A DNA stretch of 64,000 nt. Source: QYOJ01 sp043806735. GTDB lineage: Bacteria; Bacteroidota; Bacteroidia; Bacteroidales; FEN-979. Of this stretch, positions 34,303-43,361 are shown one piece after another. Location of the stretch: contig JAZDGR010000178.1 in NCBI GenBank assembly GCA_043806735.1, positions 1-64,000 of the forward strand, given 5' to 3'. The notes beneath the pieces were generated by a model. The model saw only the letters and a program-made list of their open reading frames with translations. It ran no database searches and had not been told where the DNA came from. A program made the translations under genes and the position numbers. Numbering within the stretch: the first letter of the stretch is position 1; every line of letters starts with the position of its first letter.

Positions 34303-34310
34303 CAAAAGTA
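34303..34310 (-). promoter_or_regulatory. Bacteroidota -7 promoter element for the C1 peptidase
   Basis: TACTTTTG on the minus strand matches TAnnTTTG, 18 bases before the ATG at 34284. It supports that start over the upstream TTG. Confidence 0.6.
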
Positions 34311-34314
34311 AAAA

Positions 34315-35289
34315 TTAATCCGGTTCAAACGGATGATTTTTGTCAAAATCGGGCCTGTAATGATTGAAACTTCCCATTCCCTGGATGAAGCCTCGATGCA
34401 GGCCAAATTCTTCTAACACTTTTATTGCCTTGCGGTACTCTTTTAGTGAAAGTGATCTCCCGAGCACCGGATGGGAGTATACGGCTGTTGTAGGATAATA
34501 TTGCGACATCAATCCAATATGGAGTTGAGGCGACACCTCTTCTGCAATGAAACTGAGGACTTTACGGGTGTTCTCTTCCTGGCCGGGAAGGACCAAATGC
34601 CGGATCAGGATGCCGGATTCGGCATATCCTTCCTTATTTAACGGCAAGGCAGATCCTTTTTGTCGATACATCTCCTTCAACGCTGCTGCTGCAACCTCAG
34701 GATAACCAGGAGCGTCTGAGAATTGTCTAGCCAGGTCGGAGTCAATGTATTTAAAATCAGGAAGATAGACATCAATTATCCCTTCCAGGGTGCGAAGCGT
34801 CGAAACTTTGTCGTAGCCGTTGGTGTTAAAAACCCAGGTGGGTTGATAGCCTAAAAGTTCAACAGCCTGGATTATGATCTTCATCTGGGGAATAAAATGA
34901 GAAGGCGAAACAAAACCGACGATGTTTATGCCGGTAGCCAGAATCCTTGTGATCTGGGACAGAACCTCATTCAGATTCATCTGATCCCGCGAATGATCTC
35001 TGTGGTTATTACTGATCTGATCATTCTGGCAATAGATGCACTGCAGGTTACAGTTTGTGAAAAAGATGTTGCAGATTCCACGCGAACCACTGATGACCGG
35101 TTCCTCTCCGCGATGAATGCAGATGGAAGAGAGGCTAAATCCTGTGCCGGCCTTACAGTATCCCAAAGTCTGAGAGAACCTGTCAGCATGACAATTCCTG
35201 GGGCAGAGGGCGCAATCACGGAGCGTTTCGAGTTCAGAAAGAAGCGGGGTGAAGTCCATTTTTTCAATAGTTTTTCTGTACATTCGCAA
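34315..35289 (-). CDS. Radical SAM protein, PflA-like
   Basis: 324 residues (or 314 from the ATG at 35259, giving MDFTPLLSELETL). An N-terminal cysteine pair (CALCPRNC and YCKAG) precedes the radical SAM motif CNLQCIYCQN, followed by a TIM-barrel pattern (TGINIVGFVSPSHFIPQM, FNTNGYDKVSTL, PDFKYIDSDLA). This family resembles pyruvate formate-lyase-activating enzymes, but the target protein is unknown and there is no partner glycyl-radical enzyme nearby. It is divergent from the HAD gene, 62 bases away. Confidence 0.85.
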   Translation of the reverse strand: MRMYRKTIEKMDFTPLLSELETLRDCALCPRNCHADRFSQTLGYCKAGTGFSLSSICIHRGEEPVISGSRGICNIFFTNCNLQCIYCQNDQISNNHRDHSRDQMNLNEVLSQITRILATGINIVGFVSPSHFIPQMKIIIQAVELLGYQPTWVFNTNGYDKVSTLRTLEGIIDVYLPDFKYIDSDLARQFSDAPGYPEVAAAALKEMYRQKGSALPLNKEGYAESGILIRHLVLPGQEENTRKVLSFIAEEVSPQLHIGLMSQYYPTTAVYSHPVLGRSLSLKEYRKAIKVLEEFGLHRGFIQGMGSFNHYRPDFDKNHPFEPD

Positions 35290-35315
35290 GCAAGAATGTT
35301 ACTGCAAAGACATTC

Positions 35316-35334
35316 AGACGCAACGGACGCAAAG
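35316..35334. repeat. Short ACGCAA-type repeat upstream of the HAD gene
   Basis: Two near-copies, GACGCAACG and GACGCAAAG, in the gap between the radical SAM and HAD genes. They belong to the same class of short word repeats seen elsewhere in the window. Confidence 0.4.
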
Positions 35335-35351
35335 ATAAGGAATTCAACAAG

Positions 35352-35996
35352 ATGGATTTCAGCCGCTATACGCACTTTATCTGGGATTGGAACGGAACCT
35401 TGCTGGACGATGCATGGTTGTGCGTGGAGGTCATGAATGGCATGTTGAAAGTACGGGATCTTCCTACCTTGACACTCGAGATATACCGGGAGATTTTCGA
35501 TTTCCCGGTCAAGGATTATTATCTGAAGCTGGGATTTGATTTTGAGATCGAATCTTTTGAAAAAGTAGGCATGGAGTTTATGGTTTTATATAACCAAAGG
35601 CAACATGAGTGTCATCTCTATCCGGAAGTGAAACATCTTCTCTCCTATTGTCGGCTCAAAGGTTACGGTCAATCTATTTTGTCTGCCAGGGAGCAGAATG
35701 AACTGGTGACCGAGATCATTAACCTGGGGGTCAGAGATTATTTTCATTTGGTATATGGTCTGGATGATCATTACGCTCATGGAAAGACTGACGTGGGTTT
35801 CCGTCTGATCCGGGATCTGGGCATCCCCAAAAGGGAGCTGATTTTTATTGGGGATACACTCCATGATGCAGAAGTAGCGCGGGAGATCGGGATCGATTGC
35901 ATTCTGATCCCAAATGGTCACCATTCAGAAGAACGGGTCCGTTCGTCGGGATTTCCCGTAGTGAGTTCCTTAGCAGATTTTGTTAACACGATCTAA
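35352..35996 (+). CDS. HAD-superfamily hydrolase, phosphoglycolate phosphatase-like
   Basis: 214 residues. Motif I is degenerate but present (IWDWNGTLLDD; the first Asp is nucleophile), motif II LSAREQN, and motif III/IV GDTLHDAEVA with PKRELIFIGDT. A C1-type cap helix set lies between motifs I and II. It should dephosphorylate a small metabolite. It is followed by the debranching-like gene two bases later, so it may be co-transcribed; a sugar-phosphate substrate would fit but is not shown. Confidence 0.88.
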   Translation: MDFSRYTHFIWDWNGTLLDDAWLCVEVMNGMLKVRDLPTLTLEIYREIFDFPVKDYYLKLGFDFEIESFEKVGMEFMVLYNQRQHECHLYPEVKHLLSYCRLKGYGQSILSAREQNELVTEIINLGVRDYFHLVYGLDDHYAHGKTDVGFRLIRDLGIPKRELIFIGDTLHDAEVAREIGIDCILIPNGHHSEERVRSSGFPVVSSLADFVNTI

Positions 35997-35998
35997 GT

Positions 35999-38900
35999 AT
36001 GCGAGTAGTTCAATTCGTTTTCTTGCTGGTTGCCTTCCTGAACGTTGCTGCCCCGACCTCCGGCCAGGGTATGAAGGGAAAAGATTCGAAGACGCATACC
36101 ATTTCAATTCAGAATTCAGAATTCAGAATTCAGAATTCAAAATTTAAAAATCAACGTACTGATAGTAATTCGGTTCTTTCAAAGCTGATTCTAATGGTTG
36201 GACGGGAGCCGGTGGTGCCCGGGGATTTGGAACTCGTCGCCGCCATGGATTTCATTCAATCCCTTGACGGGTATTCAGCTACATATACCACCTTCCACGA
36301 GTTGAAAAAGCATCCGAAACAACTTCACGATGTCGACCTGGTTTGGTTTCATCGTCCGGATACAATGGATTTTTCACCCGAGGAATCTGACCTGAAAATG
36401 ATCGGTTTATTACAGGAATATATTTCCGGAGGCGGATCAATGCTGCTTACCCTGGATGGGTTCAGGTACCTGAATTTGCTGGGTGTTGAATCAACGATCC
36501 CATCCACCCGGTTAAAGGCTTCTATCGATGAAGGGTACGGACGAAAACTGGGATTTCATGCTTTCCGGGAGCATCCCGTGTTCCAAGGCCTCCATGGAGG
36601 ATCTTACGTTTACCAGCCGGCTAAAGATATGACGGTCAGGGTTCACGGTTTTTTTGGCGATACTATTCCTGAAAAGGGAAACGTGGTTGCGATCGATTGG
36701 GATTATATCTTTTTCCGAGAAAACTCGAAACTGATCATCGAGTATACCTTGGGCGGCGGAAAAGTGCTTGCTGTGGGCGGCTATACTTATTTTTCGCAGC
36801 CGAACGGCAACCGGCTTCAACTGGATAAATTCACCACAAACACCTTTGCATACCTGACTGGGGAATCTGAGAATCAGCCTGTCTTCTTTTGGAATTATTC
36901 GATCCCGAAGGTTGTCCAATGCTCTGAAAAAGAACAAAATCGCGATGTCATGTTTGCCGTAATCCCCGAAAGCAACAATTGGGATATGCCAACCCATCCT
37001 ATCCAGTTCTCGCCGAGACCTGCCACTGACAATTATTGCGAAGTTGCCGGTGAGCGGATGGTGGTCATGGGACGTGAAAGAGGCGGCATTGAAGAGATCT
37101 GGGCCCATCCTTTCATGGCGGTCCGGGACTATGAAGCCGGTGTGCATCTTGTTGGTGGCAGAGGTGAGTTATCTGACAGTGTAATCTGGCTTAAAACCCT
37201 AACTCCCGAAATCGTGATCCGCCCTGATTGCTTTATCAGATATTACAGAATTGGGGCTGACTACCTGAAGGAAATTGTCGCGGCGGATCCGCTGAATACG
37301 TCCGTTGTGGTTCATTATGAATACCATGGAGCCGATCCGATTATTCTAGAAATCCGGTTTACAAGCAACCTAAGGTTCATGTGGCCCTATCCTGAAACAG
37401 CCATTGGCACCCTATGTTACAGATGGGATGCCGATTATCATGCTTACCTTATTCAGGACCAATCGGGGGATTTCAACGTACTGGTTGGGGCAACTAAGGC
37501 GCCTTCGGATCATTCGGTCAGGAAAGGAGATGGATTCATCATCGATGCCGGGTTATCTTACTCCCTGAAACCAGGAGAGGCAATGGATCTGATCATCTCC
37601 TCAGGGAATGAAGGGGTTGAAAAACTACAATCGGAATTTGACCGAGCTATTCGCAATCCGGAACAAATCTTTACAAATGCCAGAGAGCATGTAGATAACT
37701 TGCTGACTACTAGTGTGATGATCACTTCCCCGGACAAGAACTTTAACTTGGGTTACCGGTGGGCACTCGTAGGAATTGACCGCTTTTTTGTGACGACTCC
37801 CGGGATGGGATCGGCTCTGATAGCGGGATATGGTACTACGAGACGGGGTTGGGACGGTGGCCAGAAAGTCAGCGGAAGGCCGGGCTACGCATGGTATTTT
37901 GGACGAGATGGCGAGTGGAGCGGCTTTGCTTTACTGGATTATGGAGATTTCGAAAAAGTGAAGAAGAACCTCGAATTTTACCGGAAATACCAGGATCTAA
38001 ACGGGAAGATCTTCCACGAAGCCACTACTTCCGGCGTCATCCATTACGATGCTTCAGATGCAACTCCCTTATACATTGTATTGGCAGGCAAATACTTCCG
38101 GCATTCCGGCGATACCAATTTCCTGAAGGACCACTGGCCTGCGATTAAAAAGGCCATAAACTTCTGTTTTTCCACAGATACTGACGGGGATCACCTGATT
38201 GAAAATACTGGCGTAGGGCATGGTTGGGTGGAGGGGGGGGAACTCTATGGTTCCCATTCTTCCGTTTATTTGACCGGGTGTTGGGCTGCAGCTCTTGAAG
38301 AAGCTGCCACCATGGCTTCTACTGCAAAGGATCAGGAGGCAACCAATTACTGGAAGGAAGTTAAGGTGCTTAAAGACCTCATTGACAGAAATTTCTGGAA
38401 TATTAAAAACGGGTTTTATTCGTATGGCTTGAATCTGGATGGTTCGTTCCGGACAGAGCCGACGATCCTGCCCTCGGTTCCTGCTTATTTCGGAGTCACG
38501 GATAAAGATAAATTTCGTTTTGTTTTAAACCAATACGCCTCCAATGCTTTCTCCACTAACTGGGGTACCCGGATCATACGTGAAGATAGTCCGATGTTCA
38601 AGCCCACCGGTTACCACTATGGAAGTGTCTGGCCTCTTTTTACGGGATGGACGGCCTTAGCAGAGTACCGGTATGGAAATTACCCTCAGGGATTTGCGCA
38701 TATCCTGAATAACCTGAATGTTTACAAGTCGTGGGGGCTCGGCTATGTCGAGGAGGTTCTGAACGGCGCCGAATACCAGCCATCCGGCGTTTGTCCGCAC
38801 CAATGCTGGTCGGAGACTATGGTGATTCAACCTATTCTGGAAGGGATGCTGGGGATTGAGGTATTTGCAGAGGAGCACAAGATCCGTCTCTCTCCCCGGT

Positions 38901-39478
38901 TGCCTGCAGACTGGGATTCCTTGAGGGTTGAGCATATCCGGATGTCAGATCAGAAGCTGAATTTCCAGTTCAGACGAGATTCAGTTTCGTTGAAATGGAA
39001 CATCTCTTCCTCAGGGCAAGGTCAGATAACCCTGGAATTTATGCCCGAATTGCCTCCGGGGACCCAAATCAGACAAGTTCTGGTGAATGGGAAAGTATTT
39101 CCGTTCGTTTCATTCAGAACCCCCAGGTACGTCTCCTTGCAGGTGCATTTGAGGGTGCAGGGAAAAATGACGGTTGAGGTTCAATACGCTGAGGGAATAT
39201 CTGTTCTTCCGGTCATCCAGGATCCCAAACCGGGAGACCGGGCCGAGGGATTACGGATCATTGATGCGCAGTTACGAGGAAATAAATATACCATTTACCT
39301 TGAAGGAGTGGCCGGGAGCCGGGATACCCTTTCGGTTTGGAGTGCAGGCCCTGTTTCCCAGGCTGAAAATGCAAGTTATATTTCCCGGAAAAACTTTATA
39401 ACTAAATTTTTAGTTGAATTTGAAGCAGCGGATGAAAAATACTCCCGGAAACGGTTGGTATTGACGCTTCATAACTAG
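35999..39478 (+). CDS. Large exported glycoside hydrolase-like protein, amylo-alpha-1,6-glucosidase (GDE-C) type
   Basis: 1159 residues. A signal peptide (VVQFVFLLVAFLNVAAPTSG) is followed by a repeat-coded linker (IQNSEFRIQNSKFKN, about 38-52). Then comes an N-terminal domain resembling a ThuA/glutamine-amidotransferase-like fold (about 60-290, LILMVGREPVV; GGGSMLLTLDGF), a middle beta-rich part (about 300-570), and an (alpha/alpha)6 toroid of the glycogen-debranching kind (about 575-965: GYGTTRRGWDGGQ, AWYFGRDGEW, FHEATTSGVIHYDASDATPL, GSVWPLFTGW). A beta-domain closes it. It probably cleaves an alpha-glucan or other alpha-linked oligosaccharide outside the cytoplasm; the specificity is unknown. 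Confidence 0.82.
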   Translation: MRVVQFVFLLVAFLNVAAPTSGQGMKGKDSKTHTISIQNSEFRIQNSKFKNQRTDSNSVLSKLILMVGREPVVPGDLELVAAMDFIQSLDGYSATYTTFHELKKHPKQLHDVDLVWFHRPDTMDFSPEESDLKMIGLLQEYISGGGSMLLTLDGFRYLNLLGVESTIPSTRLKASIDEGYGRKLGFHAFREHPVFQGLHGGSYVYQPAKDMTVRVHGFFGDTIPEKGNVVAIDWDYIFFRENSKLIIEYTLGGGKVLAVGGYTYFSQPNGNRLQLDKFTTNTFAYLTGESENQPVFFWNYSIPKVVQCSEKEQNRDVMFAVIPESNNWDMPTHPIQFSPRPATDNYCEVAGERMVVMGRERGGIEEIWAHPFMAVRDYEAGVHLVGGRGELSDSVIWLKTLTPEIVIRPDCFIRYYRIGADYLKEIVAADPLNTSVVVHYEYHGADPIILEIRFTSNLRFMWPYPETAIGTLCYRWDADYHAYLIQDQSGDFNVLVGATKAPSDHSVRKGDGFIIDAGLSYSLKPGEAMDLIISSGNEGVEKLQSEFDRAIRNPEQIFTNAREHVDNLLTTSVMITSPDKNFNLGYRWALVGIDRFFVTTPGMGSALIAGYGTTRRGWDGGQKVSGRPGYAWYFGRDGEWSGFALLDYGDFEKVKKNLEFYRKYQDLNGKIFHEATTSGVIHYDASDATPLYIVLAGKYFRHSGDTNFLKDHWPAIKKAINFCFSTDTDGDHLIENTGVGHGWVEGGELYGSHSSVYLTGCWAAALEEAATMASTAKDQEATNYWKEVKVLKDLIDRNFWNIKNGFYSYGLNLDGSFRTEPTILPSVPAYFGVTDKDKFRFVLNQYASNAFSTNWGTRIIREDSPMFKPTGYHYGSVWPLFTGWTALAEYRYGNYPQGFAHILNNLNVYKSWGLGYVEEVLNGAEYQPSGVCPHQCWSETMVIQPILEGMLGIEVFAEEHKIRLSPRLPADWDSLRVEHIRMSDQKLNFQFRRDSVSLKWNISSSGQGQITLEFMPELPPGTQIRQVLVNGKVFPFVSFRTPRYVSLQVHLRVQGKMTVEVQYAEGISVLPVIQDPKPGDRAEGLRIIDAQLRGNKYTIYLEGVAGSRDTLSVWSAGPVSQAENASYISRKNFITKFLVEFEAADEKYSRKRLVLTLHN
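36105..36143. repeat. ATTCAGA heptamer tandem repeat inside a coding sequence
   Basis: About five near-copies of ATTCAGA followed by ATTCAAA lie in frame between the signal peptide and the first domain of the preceding gene. They encode the low-complexity linker IQNSEFRIQNSKF. Confidence 0.8.
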
Positions 39479-39493
39479 CTTATTAACCTAGTG

Positions 39494-41065
39494 ATGGTCT
39501 CCTTTTTTCACCAGGATCTTACAATCTTGCAAACCGCGTTCCTGCTTGCCGGATGTGTATTAATTCTGAGCAGCCTCTATTTTCACGTATCCAATAAATC
39601 TCAACTGAGCTTATGGTTCCTGATCTTCGGTTCTTTCGGCATATTTCTTTTCGCAGCCTTACTGGATCCGTTTCTCAATCTGTGGGATGAGCGATTTCAT
39701 GCCCTGGCGGCAAAAAACCTGATGAATCACCCCTTCAAGCCTATGCTTTATGCAGATCCTGTGGTTGATATTCCATATGACCGATGGGATAGAGCACATA
39801 TATGGCTGAATAAACAACCGTTTTTCCTCTGGCCGGCGGCTTTCTTCTTCAATATCTTTGGTGTCAACGAGGTTACCTTGCGGATACCGAGCGCTCTAGA
39901 AGGTTCTATTCTGGTCTTTTTGGCGTTCAGAACAGGGAAACTGCTCATTTCTGAACGGACAGGATATTATTCTGCATTTCTGGTTGCTACTGCTTTTTAT
40001 ATGGTTGAAATAATTTCGGGGCGCCAAGAGCTTGAGCACAACGACATCGCTTTTCTGGTTTGGGTTTCAGCAAGCATCTGGGCCTGGGTGGAATATCTCC
40101 GGTCAGGAAAACGACGGTGGATTGTATTGATTGGCATTTTCAGCGGAGTTGCTATCCTGGTAAAATGGCTGGTGGGTCTATTAGTGTACCTGGGATGGGT
40201 TTTTTATATAGTTATTACTCCCCCTGGTCATAGAAGAAAAGAGATCTTGAGACTTATAATCTCTGTTTGTATCACGATTGCAATTGCCTTGCCGTGGTAT
40301 GCTTTTATCCTTCTGAAATATCCCATGGAAGCCATGGTAACCCTGAATCTTTATACTGCTCATCTTACCAGACCATTGGATGGTCATGGTGGAGATTTCT
40401 GGTTTCACTTTAACAATATTGCTCTTTTATACGGAACGATTGTACCCTTTATAATAATCCCGGCATGGTGGATTTTATATCAAAGAATCACTCCAAAATC
40501 ATTAGCTATATCTTTGATTTTCATGATATTAGTCGTATACTTATTTTTTTCCTTTGCGAAAACGAAGATGCCCAGCCTTCCCTGGGTTGCCTCTCTTCCT
40601 CTTTACCTCACTTTAGGATGTCTGGTTGATTATTTTATCACCCGGGTCAACACCATCAAAGCTTCAAGACTTGTTGTTTCGGCTAGTATATTTATTCTTT
40701 TAGTGCTCATTGGTTTTTATAATCTTAGGATTCCGACAATATTGGACAAACATACAAAGGATGTTAAACGTAATGTCTTATTAGCCAATCTTCAACATAA
40801 TAAAATGATTTTTCTTGATCTCCCCAGTCAACTTCCAGATAACTCCGTGGTATTCAATGTGAAAGGCAGACACTATATCGAATGCATGTTTTACAGCGGC
40901 TTCCCCTCCTATCCTTTCATTCCTTCCAAATATCAGATCCTGAACGTTTGCCGACAAGGGAGGGCAGTGGCAATCTTCCAATCCCCTATCGATGAACTTC
41001 CGGATTACATCCTGAAAAATCCGGCAATAATCATCATTCAGCAGGAGCTTTTAGGGTGGGATTAG
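39494..41065 (+). CDS. GT39-family (ArnT/PMT-like) membrane glycosyltransferase
   Basis: 523 residues from the ATG at 39494, with a GTG just upstream. About 12 hydrophobic spans. The first periplasmic loop has WDERFHALAAKNL, which matches the conserved Asp-Glu of GT39/ArnT enzymes, then NKQPFFLWPAAFFFNIFGVNEVTLRIPSAL. Family members transfer a sugar from a polyprenyl-phosphate donor to lipid A or proteins. The acceptor here is unknown. It lies between the debranching-like enzyme and the GH63-like gene in one plus-strand run. Confidence 0.9.
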   Translation: MVSFFHQDLTILQTAFLLAGCVLILSSLYFHVSNKSQLSLWFLIFGSFGIFLFAALLDPFLNLWDERFHALAAKNLMNHPFKPMLYADPVVDIPYDRWDRAHIWLNKQPFFLWPAAFFFNIFGVNEVTLRIPSALEGSILVFLAFRTGKLLISERTGYYSAFLVATAFYMVEIISGRQELEHNDIAFLVWVSASIWAWVEYLRSGKRRWIVLIGIFSGVAILVKWLVGLLVYLGWVFYIVITPPGHRRKEILRLIISVCITIAIALPWYAFILLKYPMEAMVTLNLYTAHLTRPLDGHGGDFWFHFNNIALLYGTIVPFIIIPAWWILYQRITPKSLAISLIFMILVVYLFFSFAKTKMPSLPWVASLPLYLTLGCLVDYFITRVNTIKASRLVVSASIFILLVLIGFYNLRIPTILDKHTKDVKRNVLLANLQHNKMIFLDLPSQLPDNSVVFNVKGRHYIECMFYSGFPSYPFIPSKYQILNVCRQGRAVAIFQSPIDELPDYILKNPAIIIIQQELLGWD

Positions 41066-41088
41066 TTCAAAATTTTAACTGAAACAGT

Positions 41089-43242
41089 ATGAGAATATGT
41101 ATCCTGATCCTTTTTAGCCTCTCCTTATGGGGAGGTGTTGAATCCCAGAATCTCAAGGCTGTAGAAGATTATCTCCGTTTGGATGCCCGGGCAGATGACC
41201 CCTTGTATACCACCTATGCTGCTGCCATAAAGCGATCAAGGCTCTATGGAGATAAAGCCTACAAGATGGATTATTATTCTGATTGCCGGCCGGTTACCTA
41301 TTCCTCCGATCAGGCGGGAAGTATGTTCTGCCTCTGGAAAGTGGATGAAGTGGTGATCCGGAATATCGGCGAGTATTTCAAAAAGCCTGTAGTGTTGTTT
41401 TCTTTTCCTGATATGGCAATTCTGGAGTATGAACCTTTCAGGGGGATCCGGGTCCGGGAGACCTTTTTCGTTTACAGTTCCCGCATTACCCTGGTTGAGA
41501 TGGAGGTTACTAACCTGGATCGAATTGTCCATGAAGTTGTCGCGTATCCGGTACTTTGGCTGGGAAATGATTCCCTTCGGATCGAAGGATTTGACAGTTT
41601 ACACAACGGTTATATTACGACCCGGTATGAGAGTCCGTACCGATTGATCAGCAGTCTGAAGATGGAATACGGCTATCCCACGAAAACAAGGGACTTCTTT
41701 GCCAGTAATTTTCCGGTCGCTTCGTATGGGGGATGTTCCGGTGACATGGATCAGTTCTATAATCTGATCAAGACCGATTTCTATTCCGCTACAAGGCTTG
41801 ATTTATTAAATAATAAAGATACTGGTCTTGTTGATTTTATATCACTTCAATTAAAGAAACGATTAAGGCCTGGTGAACGAGCTAATTTTAGGTATATCCG
41901 GGGAGTTCAGGATCAGAAAGAGGATCTGACAGCTCTAAAAGATGAAATTGATCAGCTCAGGAAGATTTATTTGAAGACCTTTTACGAAGACAATTTGATC
42001 CTGTTTTCAAAGATTCCACGGATCCGGTTCAAAACGAAAGATGAAAAGCTGGTGTACCTCGGAGCTTTCAACCTGGTCCGCAGTTCAATGGTTCCTCCAT
42101 CAGGAAAAACAACCTATAATTTCTATGTTTTCAGCCGCAATCCGCTCTGGGGATGGGGGCATGGACACCAGGTGCTGCATGAATCCCTCAGCATGCTTGC
42201 TTATGTATATATGGATCCCGAATCGGCCGAAGGATCGCAACGGGTCTATATAGAGCAGCAGCGTGAAGACGGACTGATCGCTTACCGGCACGGGCCCAGG
42301 GGATTACAGGATTACCCGTATAAGAACAAGTCCACTACCTCTGCTCCCTTTTTCAGCTGGATCAACTTGGAACTTTATCAGGTAAGTAAGGACAAAAAGT
42401 TTCTCGAAGAGGCTTATGTTGCTGGGTGCAAATATACCGATTGGCTGATCAGGAACAGAGACCAGGACGCGGACGGTACCTTTGAATGGGGACCTTATGG
42501 CATCATTGAGAATGTCAGGGACTGGTACAATGCTGTGTTTCAGGTATCTGCAGAAAGATATCTGGATGTGGACAAGGAGGATATTTCTGACGAACTTGAG
42601 TGTCTTGATCTTACACTAATGGTGATCAAGGAGGAAAAGAGTCTGACGAAGATGGCACAAATACTTGGAAAACAGGAAGAAGCAAAGGCCTGGATGGAAA
42701 AAGCCGAAAAAACCAGTAAACTTGTCAATGAACGAATGTGGGATGATTCCACAGGATTTTACTACTCTGTCAACAAAGGCGATCATGGCTGGTTTTTCAT
42801 GAACCGTGATCTCCGGCGGCAGGAACTCATCGGATTTCTGCCGTTGTGGGCAGGGGTAGCTCCACCGGATAGAGCTTCGAGCCTGGTGGAAACCCTTACC
42901 GATACCACCCGGTTTTGGCGAAGGTATGGTATCCCTACCCTTTCAGCAGCAGATCCCTGGTACAGTCCGAATGTAGACTATTGCTGTAAATGGAACGGAC
43001 CGGTTTGGTTATTATGGGACTACATGGTGTATGATGGACTGAAGCAATATGGATACGATTCACTGGCAAATTTACTGGCCGGCAAAATGGTACATTGTGT
43101 AGTCACCCAACTGAAAAAGAATCACAATTATTGGGAATCTTACAGTCCTGATAATGAGGTATTAAACTGTCCATCAAATTACATTTGGGATGCGATTATG
43201 GCGAGGCTTCTGATCGAGGAGTACATGGAAAGTGAAAAGTGA
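41089..43242 (+). CDS. Exported (alpha/alpha)6 glycoside hydrolase, GH63-like
   Basis: 717 residues. A signal peptide (ILILFSLSLWGGVESQ) is followed by a beta-sandwich N domain (about 25-290) and an (alpha/alpha)6 catalytic toroid (about 320-710). The latter contains NPLWGWGHGHQVLHESLSML, NRDQDADGTFEWGPYGI, KWNGPVWLLWDYM and NHNYWESYSPD, the last two recalling the GPxW and catalytic-glutamate region of GH63/GH37-type enzymes. It probably hydrolyses an alpha-linked disaccharide or glycan end. The last residues (MESEK) and stop lie in the repeat that follows. Substrate is unknown. Confidence 0.82.
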   Translation: MRICILILFSLSLWGGVESQNLKAVEDYLRLDARADDPLYTTYAAAIKRSRLYGDKAYKMDYYSDCRPVTYSSDQAGSMFCLWKVDEVVIRNIGEYFKKPVVLFSFPDMAILEYEPFRGIRVRETFFVYSSRITLVEMEVTNLDRIVHEVVAYPVLWLGNDSLRIEGFDSLHNGYITTRYESPYRLISSLKMEYGYPTKTRDFFASNFPVASYGGCSGDMDQFYNLIKTDFYSATRLDLLNNKDTGLVDFISLQLKKRLRPGERANFRYIRGVQDQKEDLTALKDEIDQLRKIYLKTFYEDNLILFSKIPRIRFKTKDEKLVYLGAFNLVRSSMVPPSGKTTYNFYVFSRNPLWGWGHGHQVLHESLSMLAYVYMDPESAEGSQRVYIEQQREDGLIAYRHGPRGLQDYPYKNKSTTSAPFFSWINLELYQVSKDKKFLEEAYVAGCKYTDWLIRNRDQDADGTFEWGPYGIIENVRDWYNAVFQVSAERYLDVDKEDISDELECLDLTLMVIKEEKSLTKMAQILGKQEEAKAWMEKAEKTSKLVNERMWDDSTGFYYSVNKGDHGWFFMNRDLRRQELIGFLPLWAGVAPPDRASSLVETLTDTTRFWRRYGIPTLSAADPWYSPNVDYCCKWNGPVWLLWDYMVYDGLKQYGYDSLANLLAGKMVHCVVTQLKKNHNYWESYSPDNEVLNCPSNYIWDAIMARLLIEEYMESEK

Positions 43243-43305
43243 ACAATGAACAATGAAGGTGAATAGGGAGTGGTTAGTAGTGGATAACGGGATGGGAGGT
43301 TAGGT
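43228..43305. repeat. Degenerate GTGAACAATGAA repeat at a gene end
   Basis: Near-copies of GAAAAGT/GAACAAT/GAACAAT at a spacing of 7 bases start in the last codons of the GH63-like gene. They fade into a GTGGTTAGTAGTGG-type stretch within the 119-base gap. Confidence 0.65.
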
Positions 43306-43361
43306 TCTTTGATGAGTTTTATAGACCTTTGCAATGAATTTGTAGTGAAAGTGAGTTGTAT

